Assembly (NCBI RefSeq): GCF_033962415.1
Contig: NZ_JAVIKH010000010.1
Span: forward strand, 36,711-100,710
Reading direction: 5' to 3'
Length of the DNA: 64,000 nt
DNA from: Candidatus Cetobacterium colombiensis
Lineage (GTDB): Bacteria; Fusobacteriota; Fusobacteriia; Fusobacteriales; Fusobacteriaceae
Each line of letters opens with the position of its first letter. Within the stretch, counting starts at the first letter, position 1. Of this stretch, positions 52,888 through 63,212 are shown piece after piece. The notes beneath the pieces were generated by a model. The model saw only the letters and a program-made list of their open reading frames with translations, made no database searches and was not told the origin of the DNA. Made by a program: the position numbers and the translations under genes.

Positions 52888-54168
52888 TTATAAAAATCCT
52901 TTATACTCTTTCATGATAAGATGAGCATCTATCTGTTGTATAGTATCTAGAGCTACTCCAACTACTATTATAATACCTGTACCACCAAAAAATACTGGCA
53001 GTCCAAAAGCTTTAAATAGTACCATCGGTGCAATTGCGATTAAAGCTAAAAATATAGCTCCACCCCAAGTTATTCTAGTTACAACTCCTTCTAGATAATC
53101 AGCTGTATCTGCTCCAGGTCTAATACTTGGAATCGTACCTCCACCTTGCTTTAAGTTTTCTGCAACCTTTTCAGGATCAAAAACTATAGAAGTATAGAAG
53201 AACGAGAAGAATATAATTACAGCAGCATATAGTATTAAATATACAGGATGCTGGTCACCAAATATTCTAGCAAGTATTACCTTTCCAGAAAACTCTCCGG
53301 GAAGCATGTTTACTACTAAAGAAGGTATCATCATAACCACAGATGCAAAAATAACAGGCATTACACCTGAACTATTTAGCTTCAATGGAATATATGAATT
53401 TTGACCCATTCCATTATTTCCAGCAAATCCTCTTCCTACGTAGTGAACTGGTATTTTTCTTTGTCCTAATTGGAATACAACAATTCCCGCAATTGTAATA
53501 ATTGCAGCAATACCCACTAATAACAAAACAGGAATAAGAAACTTACTCCCTCTCATATCTTGTATAGTTTGAATAACAGCTCCTGGAGCTCCTGAAATAA
53601 CATTTAAAAATATTAGTAGCGAAACTCCATTACCTATCCCTTTGATAGATATTTGTTCCCCTACCCACATTAAAAATATTGTTCCTGCCGTTAAAGTTGT
53701 TATTGTTGTTAAGAAAAATGTAAACCCTGGTGTTGTTACTAACCCTACCGATTGTAACCAAGTACATACTCCAAGTCCTTGGACTATGGCTATTACAATT
53801 GTCAGATATCTAGTCCATTGAGTAATCTTGTTTCTTCCTGATTCCCCCTCTTTTTGAATTTCTTCAATTTTTGGAATTATTACAGCAAGTAAACTAAATA
53901 CAATTGATGAATTGATATATGGTACAATTCCCAATGCAAATATAGATACTCTTTGGAAAGCCCCACCTGAGAACATATTAATATATCCTAGTAAATCACT
54001 TTGCGCAGTCATTTGAGCCAAACGATCAATGTCCACACCAGGAGCAGGGATATAAGTCCCTACCCTAGCTACTAGGAACATTAATAAGGTGAAGATGATT
54101 CTCTCTCTCAGTTCCGGAATTTTAAATATACCTCTAAGCTTCGTTTCAAACTTTTCAATTAAACCCAA
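52888..54168 (-). CDS. secY: Protein translocase subunit SecY
   Basis: Ten-helix channel of the general secretion pathway. Landmarks are RIIFTLLMFLVARVGTYIPA near 24-43, MFSGGAFQRVSIFALGIVPY near 65, GNGVSLLIF near 177 and GIRPG-type ending of loop 8 (SIRPGADTADYLEGVV near 345). The 426-residue length is typical. Placed after rplO, as in standard spc operons. Confidence 0.98.
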   Translation of the reverse strand: MGLIEKFETKLRGIFKIPELRERIIFTLLMFLVARVGTYIPAPGVDIDRLAQMTAQSDLLGYINMFSGGAFQRVSIFALGIVPYINSSIVFSLLAVIIPKIEEIQKEGESGRNKITQWTRYLTIVIAIVQGLGVCTWLQSVGLVTTPGFTFFLTTITTLTAGTIFLMWVGEQISIKGIGNGVSLLIFLNVISGAPGAVIQTIQDMRGSKFLIPVLLLVGIAAIITIAGIVVFQLGQRKIPVHYVGRGFAGNNGMGQNSYIPLKLNSSGVMPVIFASVVMMIPSLVVNMLPGEFSGKVILARIFGDQHPVYLILYAAVIIFFSFFYTSIVFDPEKVAENLKQGGGTIPSIRPGADTADYLEGVVTRITWGGAIFLALIAIAPMVLFKAFGLPVFFGGTGIIIVVGVALDTIQQIDAHLIMKEYKGFL

Positions 54169-54205
54169 AATTCTTCACCCCACATTGAAATAACTAGTCT
54201 TTTAA

Positions 54206-54685
54206 TTACTTGTTATTTTTTGCTACATCAGCAAAAGTTTTTACTTCAAGAATCTCTACAGATCCACCTTTTGCTTCGATAGCTGTTTTTGCAGAAGCAG
54301 AAACTTTATGAGCTTTTACAGATACTTTCTTCTCTAGCTCTCCGTTTCCTAAAACTTTGATTCCTGCAAGAGTTTTCTTGATTACACCAGCAGCTACTAA
54401 TAACTCTGGAGTTACCTCTGTTCCCTCTTCGAATCTATTTAAATCACATAAGTTTATTATTGCATAATCTTTTCTGAATATTGCGTTAGAGAATCCTCTC
54501 TTTGGAGTTCTTCTGTATAAAGGCATTTGTCCACCCTCGAAGTAAGGTTTTACCCCTCCTCCAGCTCTAGAGTTTTGACCATTGCTTCCTTTTCCAGCAG
54601 TTTTTCCTAATCCAGAAGACTCTCCTCTTCCTATTCTTTTTCTAGCTTTTCTTGGTACAGAAGGCTTTAATTCATTTAATTTCAT
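54206..54685 (-). CDS. rplO: 50S ribosomal protein L15
   Basis: A 159-residue L15 that organises late 50S assembly. The N-terminal extension is rich in Gly and basic residues ([20 protein letters not shown] near 16-35, [15 protein letters not shown] near 51), followed by the L18e/L15P globular domain. Starts 3 bases after rpmD and precedes secY. Confidence 0.97.
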   Translation of the reverse strand: MKLNELKPSVPRKARKRIGRGESSGLGKTAGKGSNGQNSRAGGGVKPYFEGGQMPLYRRTPKRGFSNAIFRKDYAIINLCDLNRFEEGTEVTPELLVAAGVIKKTLAGIKVLGNGELEKKVSVKAHKVSASAKTAIEAKGGSVEILEVKTFADVAKNNK

Positions 54686-54688
54686 TGA

Positions 54689-54871
54689 TTATTGCACCTC
54701 CTCTACTTTTATTAGGTAAGATATTTGAGCAATTTTCCCCATTAATTCTGGAGTTACATTGTGCTCTCTAACATCATTCATCTTCTTAAGCCCTAGCGAC
54801 TTTGCAGTTGCTATATGGTTAGGCTTTCTTCCGATTATGCTTTTTACAAGCTCTATTCTAAGCTTTGCCAT
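54689..54871 (-). CDS. rpmD: 50S ribosomal protein L30
   Basis: A 60-residue L30 of the short bacterial form, with [20 protein letters not shown] and the segment [12 protein letters not shown]. It lies between rpsE and rplO at close spacing, as in other spc operons. Confidence 0.96.
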   Translation of the reverse strand: MAKLRIELVKSIIGRKPNHIATAKSLGLKKMNDVREHNVTPELMGKIAQISYLIKVEEVQ

Positions 54872-54884
54872 CTTTTTTTACCTC

Positions 54885-55385
54885 CTAGCTTAAGATTTCC
54901 TTTACTTCTTTTCCTCTTAAAGCTGCAACTTCTTCAGCAGTTCTTAATGCTGCTAAACCTTCAATTGTAGCTCTTGCAACGTTGAACTTATTTCTTGATC
55001 CTTTAATTTTTGTAAGGATGTTATGTACTCCTGCTAACTCAAGAATCTCTCTACAAGATGATCCTGCGATAACTCCAGTACCTTCATAAGCTGGTGCCAT
55101 CCATATAGATGTAGCTCCCCATTTACCAACGATTTCGTGAGGAATAGTAGTTCCTTTTAATGAAACCTTTACCATGTTTTTCTTAGCAGAAGCGATTGCT
55201 TTTCTGATTGCATCAGGTACACCATTCGCTTTTCCTAGTCCTATTCCTACATTTCCTTCAGCGTCTCCTACAGCAGCTAAAACAGAGAAAGATATAGTTC
55301 TTCCTCCTTTAGTTGTCTTAGAAACTCTAGAAATTTTCAATAATTTCTCTTGAAATTGTTTTTCTTCTTTAACTAACTTAGACAA
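54885..55385 (-). CDS. rpsE: 30S ribosomal protein S5
   Basis: A 166-residue S5 involved in decoding fidelity. The N-terminal double-stranded RNA-binding-like domain has KLLKISRVSKTTKGGRTISF, then GDAEGNVGIGLGKANGVPDA. The C-terminal part includes GSRNKFNVARATIEGL. The start is TTG at 55385, with GAGGAGG upstream. Confidence 0.97.
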   Translation of the reverse strand: MSKLVKEEKQFQEKLLKISRVSKTTKGGRTISFSVLAAVGDAEGNVGIGLGKANGVPDAIRKAIASAKKNMVKVSLKGTTIPHEIVGKWGATSIWMAPAYEGTGVIAGSSCREILELAGVHNILTKIKGSRNKFNVARATIEGLAALRTAEEVAALRGKEVKEILS

Positions 55386-55409
55386 GTGAAGTCCTCCTCT
55401 CTACAAGAA

Positions 55410-55778
55410 TTAGAATTTAAGTCCTGCTTCTCTTGCAGCCTCTGCAAGGGCAGCTACTCTTCCTGTGTATTTATATCCAGATCTGTCAAATACGATAACA
55501 GATATTTCTTTTGCTACAGCTCTCTCAGCAATTGCTTTTCCAACAAGCTTAGCAGACTCGATGTTTCCACCGTGCTTTACATTTCCTTTGATCTCTTTAT
55601 CGATAGTAGATGCAGAAACTAAAGTTACTCCATTTACGTCATCAACTAATTGAGCAAAAATGTTGTTGTTTGATCTATATATAGAAAGTCTTGGTCTCTC
55701 AGCTGTACCAGAAATCTTGTTTCTGATAGATAAGTGCTTTCTTCTTCTAATAGCGTCTCTATTAACTCTCTTAAACAA
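55410..55778 (-). CDS. rplR: 50S ribosomal protein L18
   Basis: A 122-residue L18, the 5S rRNA-binding protein. Typical segments are [20 protein letters not shown] near 13-32, [12 protein letters not shown] and [20 protein letters not shown] near the end. The start is TTG at 55778 after AAGGAGG. It lies between rplF and rpsE. Confidence 0.97.
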   Translation of the reverse strand: MFKRVNRDAIRRRKHLSIRNKISGTAERPRLSIYRSNNNIFAQLVDDVNGVTLVSASTIDKEIKGNVKHGGNIESAKLVGKAIAERAVAKEISVIVFDRSGYKYTGRVAALAEAAREAGLKF

Positions 55779-55825
55779 CTTTTTAACCTCCTTATTCTCA
55801 GCACACTAACAATTTTTAGTTAGTA

Positions 55826-56362
55826 TTATGATTTCTTACCTTCTTTTCTTCTGATTACTTCGTCAGAATACTTAACTCCTTTTCCTTTGTAAGGCTCTGG
55901 AGCTCTCTTAGATCTGATGTCAGCAGCAACTTGTCCTACTACATCTTTCTCTATTCCTTCAATGTGGATAGTTGTATTTTTCTCAACTGTCATTTTGATT
56001 CCTTCAACAGCATCGATTACAACTGGGTGAGAATAACCTAAAGCCATCTCTAATCCAGCATTTTTCTCAGTAGCTCTGTATCCAACTCCAACAAGTGTAA
56101 GAGTTTTCTTGAAACCTTCAGATACTCCAACAACCATGTTGTTTAAAAGTGCTCTTGTAGTTCCATGGATAGCTCTTACAGCTGGTAGATCGTTTGGTCT
56201 TGCAACTGTGATCTCATTGTTTTCTACATTTATTGTTAACTCTTCGTTAAATTTTTTAGTTAAAGTACCTTTAGGTCCTTTTACAGTAACTACGTTTCCT
56301 GCAGCTAATGTAACTTCTACCCCAGCAGGTACCACTATGATCTTTTTACCTACTCTTGACAT
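55826..56362 (-). CDS. rplF: 50S ribosomal protein L6
   Basis: A 178-residue L6 with two related domains near the sarcin-ricin loop. It begins [20 protein letters not shown] and ends with the signature [20 protein letters not shown] (near 149-168). Placed between rpsH and rplR. Confidence 0.98.
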   Translation of the reverse strand: MSRVGKKIIVVPAGVEVTLAAGNVVTVKGPKGTLTKKFNEELTINVENNEITVARPNDLPAVRAIHGTTRALLNNMVVGVSEGFKKTLTLVGVGYRATEKNAGLEMALGYSHPVVIDAVEGIKMTVEKNTTIHIEGIEKDVVGQVAADIRSKRAPEPYKGKGVKYSDEVIRRKEGKKS

Positions 56363-56380
56363 ATGGCTACCTCCTAGTTA

Positions 56381-56776
56381 TTACCAAACGAATGCAAGAA
56401 TTTCTCCACCCATGTTTTCTCTTCTAGCAGTTCTATCTGTTACGATTCCTTTAGAAGTTGAAACAATAGCGATTCCTAAACCTGATAATACTCTTGGCAT
56501 ATCCTCTACAGAAGAATAAACTCTTCTTCCTGGCTTAGATATTCTCTTGATTCCTTTGATTACTCTTTCTTTTCCGTCATACTTTAAGTATACTCTTATA
56601 TTCTTTTTATTTCCATCTGTTACAATTTTATAGTTAGAAATATATCCCTCTACTTTTAAAATCTCAGCGATTTTCTCTTTTATGTTAGAGTGAGGAACAT
56701 CTGTTTTCTCATGCATTACAGCATTTGCATTTCTAACTCTTGTTAACATATCTGCAATTGGATCTGTTAAAAACAT
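56381..56776 (-). CDS. rpsH: 30S ribosomal protein S8
   Basis: A 131-residue S8, central to 30S body assembly and the autoregulator of spc operons in E. coli. It starts [20 protein letters not shown] and ends with the RNA-binding segment [20 protein letters not shown] and GGEILAFVW. Located between rpsN and rplF. Confidence 0.98.
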   Translation of the reverse strand: MFLTDPIADMLTRVRNANAVMHEKTDVPHSNIKEKIAEILKVEGYISNYKIVTDGNKKNIRVYLKYDGKERVIKGIKRISKPGRRVYSSVEDMPRVLSGLGIAIVSTSKGIVTDRTARRENMGGEILAFVW

Positions 56777-56799
56777 CTATTAAATCCTCCTTTCATCAA

Positions 56800-57087
56800 T
56801 TACCAAGATGACTTCTTCACACCTGGAATAAGTCCAGCACCTGCTAATTGTCTGAACTTAACTCTCGAAATTCCGAATTCTCTCATGAATCCTCTTGGTC
56901 TTCCATCTAATTGACATCTATTTTTCTTTCTAACTTCTGAAGAGTTCTTAGGTAATTTGTTTAGCTCAAACATAGCTTCCATATCTCCCTCGTTGATTCT
57001 CTTCTTCAGTTCAGCTCTTTTTTCAGCATATTTGTCGCATAAAGTTGTTCTTTTAACTTCTCTAGCGATCATTGACTTTTTAGCCAT
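56800..57087 (-). CDS. rpsN: 30S ribosomal protein S14 (long, zinc-free form)
   Basis: A 95-residue S14. The C-terminal core is [20 protein letters not shown] followed by [18 protein letters not shown]. It lacks the CxxC-CxxC pattern of the short zinc form, so it is the long zinc-independent type. Located between rplE and rpsH. Confidence 0.96.
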   Translation of the reverse strand: MAKKSMIAREVKRTTLCDKYAEKRAELKKRINEGDMEAMFELNKLPKNSSEVRKKNRCQLDGRPRGFMREFGISRVKFRQLAGAGLIPGVKKSSW

Positions 57088-57109
57088 TTATTATTAACCT
57101 CCTCACTAT

Positions 57110-57661
57110 TTACTTTTTGAAAGGCATTCCGAATGCCTTAAGTAAAGCTCTTCCTTCTTCATCTGTTTTAGCTGAAGATACTATAGTGATAGACATTCCT
57201 AAAAGCTTGTCAACTTTATCAAATTCGATCTCAGGGAAAACTAATTGATCTCTTAATCCTAAAGAGTAGTTTCCTCTTCCGTCGAATGAATCCGCTGGAA
57301 CTCCTTCGAAGTCTCTTACTCTTGGAAGAACTACATTTACTAATCTATCTAGAAAATCGTACATTCTCTCTTTTCTTAAAGTAACTTTTGCACCGATTGG
57401 CATTCCTTCTCTTAACTTAAATCCAGCTTCTGATTTTTTTGCTTTTCTTACAACTGGCTTTTGTCCTGTGATTATTGCTAAATCAGCCATTGCAGCATCG
57501 ATTAACTTAGAGTTTTGAGTTGCCTCTCCTACTCCCATGTTAACAACGATTCTGTCTAATTTTGGACATTCCATAACGTTAGATAATCCTAACTCTTTCA
57601 TTAAGTTAGTAATTATTGTTTCGTTATATAACTTATGATATCTAGAAACGTATTTAGACAC
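57110..57661 (-). CDS. rplE: 50S ribosomal protein L5
   Basis: A 183-residue L5, which binds 5S rRNA and contacts the P-site tRNA. Segments: [20 protein letters not shown] near 42-61, [20 protein letters not shown] near 70, and [20 protein letters not shown] near 115. The start is GTG at 57661 after GGAGG. Placed between rplX and rpsN. Confidence 0.97.
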   Translation of the reverse strand: MSKYVSRYHKLYNETIITNLMKELGLSNVMECPKLDRIVVNMGVGEATQNSKLIDAAMADLAIITGQKPVVRKAKKSEAGFKLREGMPIGAKVTLRKERMYDFLDRLVNVVLPRVRDFEGVPADSFDGRGNYSLGLRDQLVFPEIEFDKVDKLLGMSITIVSSAKTDEEGRALLKAFGMPFKK

Positions 57662-57679
57662 TTACGTTCTCCTCCTCTC

Positions 57680-58021
57680 TTATAAAGTTTCTCCAGATAC
57701 TTTAGAGTATCTTACTTTTTTACCGTCCACGAACTTGTATCCAACTCTTGTTGGTTTACCAGCTTTCTCATCAAATAACATTACTTTTGAAGAGAACATT
57801 GGAGCTGGTTTAGTTACAACTCCACCTTGTGGGTTTATTTGTGAAGGTTTCATATGTTTTGTAACCATGTTGATGTTCTCAACAACGATCTTTCCTTTTT
57901 TAGGGAATACTTTTAAAACCTTACCTGTTTTTCCTTTATCTTTTCCAGATATTACGTAAACTGTATCTCCAGTTTTTACATGTAATGACTCTGGTACAAA
58001 TTTAATCTTAGGTTTAGCCAC
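57680..58021 (-). CDS. rplX: 50S ribosomal protein L24
   Basis: A 113-residue L24, an assembly initiator of the 50S subunit. The KOW motif is [20 protein letters not shown] (near 18-37), and [19 protein letters not shown] follows. The start is GTG at 58021 after GGAGG. Placed between rplN and rplE. Confidence 0.97.
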   Translation of the reverse strand: MAKPKIKFVPESLHVKTGDTVYVISGKDKGKTGKVLKVFPKKGKIVVENINMVTKHMKPSQINPQGGVVTKPAPMFSSKVMLFDEKAGKPTRVGYKFVDGKKVRYSKVSGETL

Positions 58022-58043
58022 GACAATTAGCCTCCTCTCTCAA

Positions 58044-58412
58044 TTATATTACTTCTGGAGCTAGTGAAACTATCTTCATGAAGTCTTTAGCTCTTAATTC
58101 TCTTGCAACTGGTCCGAATATTCTTGTTGCTTTTGGGTCATTATTATTATTTAAGATAACAGCTGCGTTATCATCAAATTTAATGTATGATCCATCTTCT
58201 CTTCTTAACTCTTTTCTTGTTCTAACAATAACTGCCTTTACTACGTCTCCTTTTTTAACGTTTCCACCAGGTATTGCTTCCTTAACTGATGCCACAACAA
58301 TGTCACCGATTCTTCCGAATCTTCTTCTAGATCCTCCAAGAACTCTTATAACCATAAGTTTTTTAGCTCCTGAGTTATCAGCAACATTAAGGATAGTTTG
58401 TTGTTGTACCAT
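58044..58412 (-). CDS. rplN: 50S ribosomal protein L14
   Basis: A 122-residue L14 at the subunit interface, starting [20 protein letters not shown] and containing [20 protein letters not shown] and [17 protein letters not shown] ending ([20 protein letters not shown]). Placed between rpsQ and rplX. Confidence 0.98.
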   Translation of the reverse strand: MVQQQTILNVADNSGAKKLMVIRVLGGSRRRFGRIGDIVVASVKEAIPGGNVKKGDVVKAVIVRTRKELRREDGSYIKFDDNAAVILNNNNDPKATRIFGPVARELRAKDFMKIVSLAPEVI

Positions 58413-58446
58413 TAAATTATCCTCCTCTCAACAATAATTTGGATTA

Positions 58447-58698
58447 TTATCTAGCTTTCTCTATAATATCAACTAGTCTCCATCTCTTATCTCTAGATAA
58501 TGGTCTAGTTTCCATGATTCTTACTTTATCTCCAGTTTGAGCTACGTTGTTCTCGTCATGTGCTTTGAACTTCATAGTCTTCTTAACTCTCTTTTTGTAG
58601 ATTGGGTGTAATGTCATTGTTTCGATAGCAACAACTATCGTCTTGTCCATCTTATCAGAAACAACGATTCCTTCTCTTACTTTTCTCTCGTTTCTCAA
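58447..58698 (-). CDS. rpsQ: 30S ribosomal protein S17
   Basis: An 83-residue S17 OB-fold protein with [18 protein letters not shown] near 9-26 and the C-terminal [20 protein letters not shown]. The start is TTG at 58698, with GAGGAGG upstream. Placed between rpmC and rplN. Confidence 0.97.
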   Translation of the reverse strand: MRNERKVREGIVVSDKMDKTIVVAIETMTLHPIYKKRVKKTMKFKAHDENNVAQTGDKVRIMETRPLSRDKRWRLVDIIEKAR

Positions 58699-58748
58699 GA
58701 TTTTGACCTCCTCTTCTTAAGAATCTATATCCTAACGAATAGATTTAA

Positions 58749-58931
58749 TTATCTCTCGTTTAATATAGTGTTTATTCTTGCGATCTCTCTTCTTACTTCT
58801 CTAATCTTAGCAGTGTTAGTTACTTGTCCTAATGAAAGTTGAAACTTTAGGTTGAAAAGTTCTTCCTTAAGCTCTTTACACTTTACTACTAAGTCTTCAG
58901 TAGATATTTCTCTTATTTCCTTAGCTCTCAT
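58749..58931 (-). CDS. rpmC: 50S ribosomal protein L29
   Basis: A 60-residue helical L29 near the exit tunnel, where SRP and trigger factor dock. Landmarks: [20 protein letters not shown] and LKFQLSLGQVTNTAKIREVR. The start shares a base with the rplP stop codon, indicating coupling. Confidence 0.96.
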   Translation of the reverse strand: MRAKEIREISTEDLVVKCKELKEELFNLKFQLSLGQVTNTAKIREVRREIARINTILNER

Positions 58932-59353
58932 TAGTTCTCACCACCATTCTCTCTTTTTACAATCTTACATCTGATAGGAAGTTTCATAGAAGCTTTTCTT
59001 AAAGCTGCTATTGCTTTCTCTTCAGTAACACCAGATACCTCGAACATTATTCTTCCAGGTTTTACTACTGCTACCCAACCTTCTACGTTTCCTTTACCTT
59101 TACCCATTCTTACTCCAGCTGGTCTAGCAGTAATTGGCTTATCTGGGAATATTCTGATGAAAGTTTTTCCTTCTCTCTTGAATGTTCTGTTGATTCCAAC
59201 TCTACAAGACTCAATCTGTCTGTTTGTTATCCATGCTGGCTCAAGGGCTTGTAATCCGTAATCTCCGAAAGCAACAGTGTTACCTCTTTGAGCTGTACCC
59301 TTCATTCTTCCTCTAAACATTTTTTTATGTTTCGTTCTTTTAGGCATTAACAT
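58931..59353 (-). CDS. rplP: 50S ribosomal protein L16
   Basis: A 140-residue L16 near the A-site tRNA and peptidyl transferase centre. It begins [20 protein letters not shown] and contains [10 protein letters not shown] and [18 protein letters not shown] near 90-110. The ATG at 59353 is favoured by GGAGGGG spacing and by the common ML-PKR start; an ATG two codons later is possible. It follows rpsC closely. Confidence 0.97.
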   Translation of the reverse strand: MLMPKRTKHKKMFRGRMKGTAQRGNTVAFGDYGLQALEPAWITNRQIESCRVGINRTFKREGKTFIRIFPDKPITARPAGVRMGKGKGNVEGWVAVVKPGRIMFEVSGVTEEKAIAALRKASMKLPIRCKIVKRENGGEN

Positions 59354-59355
59354 GA

Positions 59356-60012
59356 TTACGCTTCCCCTCCTTCCTTCTTAGTTGGAAGTACTTCACCGTG
59401 GAAGATCCAAACCTTGATTCCAAGAGCTCCATAAGTTGTATGAGATGTAGCTGTAGCATAGTCGATATCTGCTCTTAATGTGTGTAGAGGTACTTTTCCT
59501 TCTACTACCCACTCAGATCTTGCGATCTCAGCACCATTTAATCTTCCAGAAACCATAACTTTGATTCCTTTTGCTCCTGCTTTCATTGCTCTCATAACAG
59601 CTTGACTAACTGCTCTCTTATAAGCTACTCTCTTTTCGATAGATGTAGCGATGTTTTCAGCAACTAAAGTTGCATCTTTATTAAATTCTTTAACCTCTTG
59701 AACTTTAACTGTAACTTTTCTTCCAGTTAATGCTTCAAGTTTAGCTCTTAATGATTCTATTTCAGAACCTTTTCTTCCGATGATTATTCCAGCTTTAGCT
59801 GTGTGTATTAAAACTACAACGTGTGATGGAGAAGTTCTCTCGATCTTTACCTTCGAAATTCCCGCGTGGAAGTAGTTCTTTTTGATCATTTCTCTGATCT
59901 TTGTATCTTCATGGAAGAACTTTGCGTATTCTTTTTTATCTGCATACCAGATAGAATCCCAAGTTCTTGTTATTCCAAGTCTCAGTCCTCTAGGGTCTAC
60001 TTTTTGTCCCAC
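59356..60012 (-). CDS. rpsC: 30S ribosomal protein S3
   Basis: A 218-residue S3 at the mRNA entry channel. The KH domain has [20 protein letters not shown] (near 70-89). The C-terminal domain includes [20 protein letters not shown] and [20 protein letters not shown]. The start is GTG at 60012 after GGAGG. Confidence 0.98.
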   Translation of the reverse strand: MGQKVDPRGLRLGITRTWDSIWYADKKEYAKFFHEDTKIREMIKKNYFHAGISKVKIERTSPSHVVVLIHTAKAGIIIGRKGSEIESLRAKLEALTGRKVTVKVQEVKEFNKDATLVAENIATSIEKRVAYKRAVSQAVMRAMKAGAKGIKVMVSGRLNGAEIARSEWVVEGKVPLHTLRADIDYATATSHTTYGALGIKVWIFHGEVLPTKKEGGEA

Positions 60013-60027
60013 AGTCTTACCTCCTTA

Positions 60028-60360
60028 CTACTTTTCAGACACTGCCACAACAATGTGTGCTGTTGGTTTTCTTATTATATCTGCTCTTCCCATCGCTCTT
60101 GGCATTATTCTCTTAAGCGCTGGTCCGTCATTTATCATTATAGTTGATACTACTAACTTCTCCTCATCCATGTTGAAGTTGTTAGTTGCATTAGCAATTG
60201 CTGATGCTAGTGTTTTCTTTATAAATCTAGCTGCTTTTTTGTTAGTAAACTCTAACGTATCTAAAGCTTCTAATGCTGATTTTCCTCTCACTAAGTCTGC
60301 TACAAGTCTAGCTTTTCTTGGAGATAATCTTACGAATCTAGTTATTGCTCTAGCTTCCAC
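60028..60360 (-). CDS. rplV: 50S ribosomal protein L22
   Basis: A 110-residue L22 whose beta hairpin lines the exit tunnel. It includes RFVRLSPRKARLVADLVRGK near 8-27 and the hairpin tip region GPALKRIMPRAMGRADIIRK near 79-98. The start is GTG at 60360 after GGAGG. Placed between rpsS and rpsC. Confidence 0.97.
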   Translation of the reverse strand: MEARAITRFVRLSPRKARLVADLVRGKSALEALDTLEFTNKKAARFIKKTLASAIANATNNFNMDEEKLVVSTIMINDGPALKRIMPRAMGRADIIRKPTAHIVVAVSEK

Positions 60361-60407
60361 TAGTCCAACCTCCTTTTCCTACTATCAATTTATTAATTTA
60401 AAATCGA

Positions 60408-60689
60408 TTATTTTTTCTTTTTCTTTTTGTCTACACCGTGACCATAGTATGTTCTAGTTGGTGCGAACTCACCTAGTTTATGTCCAACCATTTGCTCAGT
60501 TACATGAACTGGTATGTGCTTTTTACCATTGTAAACACCAAATGTTAATCCTATAAAGTTAGGGAATATTGTTGATCTTCTAGACCAAGTCTTTATTACC
60601 GCTTTTATATTCTCAGTAGCTACTGCTTCCTCAACTTTTTTCATTAAGTGGTGGTCACAAAAAGGTCCTTTTTTTAATGATCTAGCCAT
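60408..60689 (-). CDS. rpsS: 30S ribosomal protein S19
   Basis: A 93-residue S19 of the 30S head: [20 protein letters not shown] at the start, [20 protein letters not shown] in the core, and [20 protein letters not shown] near the end. Placed between rplB and rplV. Confidence 0.98.
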   Translation of the reverse strand: MARSLKKGPFCDHHLMKKVEEAVATENIKAVIKTWSRRSTIFPNFIGLTFGVYNGKKHIPVHVTEQMVGHKLGEFAPTRTYYGHGVDKKKKKK

Positions 60690-60713
60690 TACCTATTAGC
60701 CTCCTCTCGAAAA

Positions 60714-61544
60714 TTACTTTTCGTTTCTTCTTCTTACGATAAACTTGTCTGAAGTTTTTCTTCCTCTTGTTTTAACACCATGAGCTGGTTTACCCCAAGG
60801 AGTCATAGGAGATTTTCTTCCAACAGGAGCTTTACCTTCTCCTCCACCGTGTGGGTGATCACAAGGGTTCATTACAGATCCTCTAACGTGAGGTCTTCTT
60901 CCTTTGTGTCTGTTTCTTCCAGCTTTACCTAGTGAAACTAGGCTGTGCTCAGAGTTTCCTACTTCACCGATAGTTGCCATACATTCACCGTGAATTAATC
61001 TTAACTCACCTGATGGTAACTGAACGTGACAGTAAGTTCCTTCTTTTGCAACTAGTCTTGCTGCAGTTCCTGCAGATCTAACTAATTGTCCACCCTTTCC
61101 TCTTTGTAACTCAACGTTGTGTATCTGTGATCCAACAGGCATCTCTTTTAATTTAAGAGCATTTCCTGGCTTTATTTCAGCATTTGAACCAGCCATTACG
61201 ATATCACCTTTTTTAAGTCCCTTTGGAGCAAGAATATATCTCTTCTCTCCGTCTGCGTACGATAATAGTGCAATGTTTGCAGTTCTATTTGGATCGTACT
61301 CTAGTGATACTACCTTTGCAGGTACATCTAATTTATTTCTTTTAAAGTCGATGATTCTGTAAAGTCTTTTGTGTCCCTTGTCTCTATTTCTACAAGTTCT
61401 GTGTCCATAGTTATCTCTACCATAAGCAGATTTTAATGGAGTAGTTAAAGACTTTTCAGGTCTAACTTTATCTAAATCTTCGTTAACTAATCTAGACATG
61501 TGTCTAGTACCATTAGTTATAGCATTTAACTTTCTAATTGCCAT
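60714..61544 (-). CDS. rplB: 50S ribosomal protein L2
   Basis: A 276-residue L2, needed for peptidyl transfer and subunit joining. The oligomer-binding core includes [20 protein letters not shown] and the C-terminal signature [20 protein letters not shown], which carries the conserved His. The ATG at 61544 follows GGAGG and starts [20 protein letters not shown]; an earlier in-frame ATG at 61559 is ahead of that site. Confidence 0.98.
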   Translation of the reverse strand: MAIRKLNAITNGTRHMSRLVNEDLDKVRPEKSLTTPLKSAYGRDNYGHRTCRNRDKGHKRLYRIIDFKRNKLDVPAKVVSLEYDPNRTANIALLSYADGEKRYILAPKGLKKGDIVMAGSNAEIKPGNALKLKEMPVGSQIHNVELQRGKGGQLVRSAGTAARLVAKEGTYCHVQLPSGELRLIHGECMATIGEVGNSEHSLVSLGKAGRNRHKGRRPHVRGSVMNPCDHPHGGGEGKAPVGRKSPMTPWGKPAHGVKTRGRKTSDKFIVRRRNEK

Positions 61545-61568
61545 TTTGTTAACCTCCAAAATTTCCTG

Positions 61569-61632
61569 ACCTATAATTATCTTTAGCTTTATCCTTTTTT
61601 ATATATAAAGAACTAAACCTCTAATTATCTTT
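61569..61632 (-). repeat. Imperfect direct repeat in the rplW-rplB gap
   Basis: Two 16-base copies of AAAGATAATTAnAGGT, differing only at the n, lie at 61617-61632 and 61569-61584 on the minus strand. Between them is TTTAG...CTAAA and the palindrome TTTATATATAAA. The gap is 91 bases, longer than most in the S10 operon. No function is known. Confidence 0.5.
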
Positions 61633-61635
61633 CAA

Positions 61636-61923
61636 TTATACTTCTGCGAAGTAAGTTATTGTGTTTCCAGCAGCTAATTTAACAATAGCTTTTTTCTTAG
61701 CTTGAGTTTTGTAAAGCTTCATTCCATGTCTCTTAGTAACTGGCTTTACGTTGATTGTAGCTACAGATTCAACTTTTACGTTAAATATAGTTTCGATAGC
61801 TTTTCTTATCTCAACTTTATTTGCTTTTGGACTTACCTCAAATGTGTACTTGTTGTAATCTCTTCTTAAAATCTCAGTTTTCTCAGTGATTACAGGCTTC
61901 TTTACGATATCGTAAGCAGTCAT
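61636..61923 (-). CDS. rplW: 50S ribosomal protein L23
   Basis: A 95-residue L23 at the tunnel exit, the docking point for trigger factor. It has DIVKKPVITEKTEILRRDYN near 5-24 and ANKVEIRKAIETIFNVKVES near 34-53. The start overlaps the rplD stop by one base. Confidence 0.97.
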   Translation of the reverse strand: MTAYDIVKKPVITEKTEILRRDYNKYTFEVSPKANKVEIRKAIETIFNVKVESVATINVKPVTKRHGMKLYKTQAKKKAIVKLAAGNTITYFAEV

Positions 61924-62555
61924 TATGCAAGCACCTCCTCGATTGTCGTTAACGCTTCCTTAGTTACGATAACTTTCTCTTGCTTTAATAACCAGTAAAC
62001 TCCAATCTCATTCGGTTGAAGAACTACTGCGTTCTCTAAGTTTCTAGCTGATAAGTATAAGTTGTAATCAGCTTCTGTAGCAAGGTCATTTACAACGAAT
62101 AATTGCTTTGTAGTTGCTGTTAAAGCATTTGTTAAAGCGATTATTGTTTTTGTTTTTGGAGCATCTACAGTTCCATCAAGAACTAAGATTTCTCCAGCAG
62201 CAACTTTCGCAGAAAGTGCTGATCTTAAAGCAAGATTTCTTACTTTTTTGTTTACTTTTTTCTCGTATGATCTTGGTTGTGGTCCGAAAGTAACTCCTCC
62301 ACCTACCATGTGTGGAGCTCTGATAGAACCTTGTCTAGCTCTTCCAGTTCCTTTTTGTTTGAAAGGCTTTCTTCCTCCACCTTTAACCATAGCTCTAGTT
62401 TTAGTAGCTGCAGTTCCTTGTCTAGCAGCTGCTAACTCTGCAGTTAATACTTCATGTAATACTGCTTGATTAGGCTCGATTCCAAATACAGAATCTTTAA
62501 CTTCTACAGTACCAGTTTGGTTTCCTGCTAAGTCATATATGTTTAAAACTGCCAT
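61923..62555 (-). CDS. rplD: 50S ribosomal protein L4
   Basis: A 210-residue L4 with the exit-tunnel loop [20 protein letters not shown] (near 59-78) and the segment [21 protein letters not shown]4 is the repressor of the S10 operon in E. coli, which bears on the leader regions upstream. Placed between rplC and rplW. Confidence 0.97.
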   Translation of the reverse strand: MAVLNIYDLAGNQTGTVEVKDSVFGIEPNQAVLHEVLTAELAAARQGTAATKTRAMVKGGGRKPFKQKGTGRARQGSIRAPHMVGGGVTFGPQPRSYEKKVNKKVRNLALRSALSAKVAAGEILVLDGTVDAPKTKTIIALTNALTATTKQLFVVNDLATEADYNLYLSARNLENAVVLQPNEIGVYWLLKQEKVIVTKEALTTIEEVLA

Positions 62556-62585
62556 TATTTTCCTCCTTCCTCATCTACTAACTAA

Positions 62586-63212
62586 TTATTTCTTTACAGC
62601 TGGCTTAACAACGATATATCCGTTTTTAGGACCAGGTACTGCACCTTTAATTAGTAGTAAGTTGTTTTCTGCGTCAACTTTAACAATTTTTAAGTTTTGA
62701 ACTGTTACAGTTGCATTTCCATATTGTCCAGCCATTTTCTTGTTCTTAAGAACTTTTCCAGGCCAAGACGACATTCCTATAGATCCTCCAAGTCTGTGGT
62801 TTCTAGAAACACCGTGTGAAGCTCTGTTTCCACTGAAGTTATGTCTCTTCATAACTCCTGATGTTCCTTTACCTTTTGAAGTTCCTGTAATGTCTACGAA
62901 AGCAACCTCTGCTAAAGCATCTACTTTGATCTCTTGTCCAAGTTCGATTCCTTCTACTGAATCAACTTTTAACTCTTTAACAAATCTTAACGGCTTTACA
63001 CCAGCTTTGTTAAAAATTCCCATTAATGGCTTTGTAGTATTTTTTTCTTTTTTCTCGTCAAATCCTAATTGTAAAGCTGCATAACCATCATTCTCTACAG
63101 TCTTCTTTTGAAGAACATAGTTAGGTCCAGCTTCAACAACAGTAACTGGAATAAATTTTCCATCTTCGAAAATTTGAGTCATTCCAATTTTTTTTGCTAA
63201 AATTCCTGACAT
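62586..63212 (-). CDS. rplC: 50S ribosomal protein L3
   Basis: A 208-residue L3 that helps start 50S assembly. It has SGILAKKIGMTQIFEDGKFI at the N terminus, GTSKGKGTSGVMKRHNFSGN near 120 and GSIGMSSWPGKVLKNKKMAG near 152. The ATG at 63212 follows GGAGGTAAAACAC; the earlier in-frame ATGs at 63230 and 63227 precede that site. Confidence 0.97.
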   Translation of the reverse strand: MSGILAKKIGMTQIFEDGKFIPVTVVEAGPNYVLQKKTVENDGYAALQLGFDEKKEKNTTKPLMGIFNKAGVKPLRFVKELKVDSVEGIELGQEIKVDALAEVAFVDITGTSKGKGTSGVMKRHNFSGNRASHGVSRNHRLGGSIGMSSWPGKVLKNKKMAGQYGNATVTVQNLKIVKVDAENNLLLIKGAVPGPKNGYIVVKPAVKK

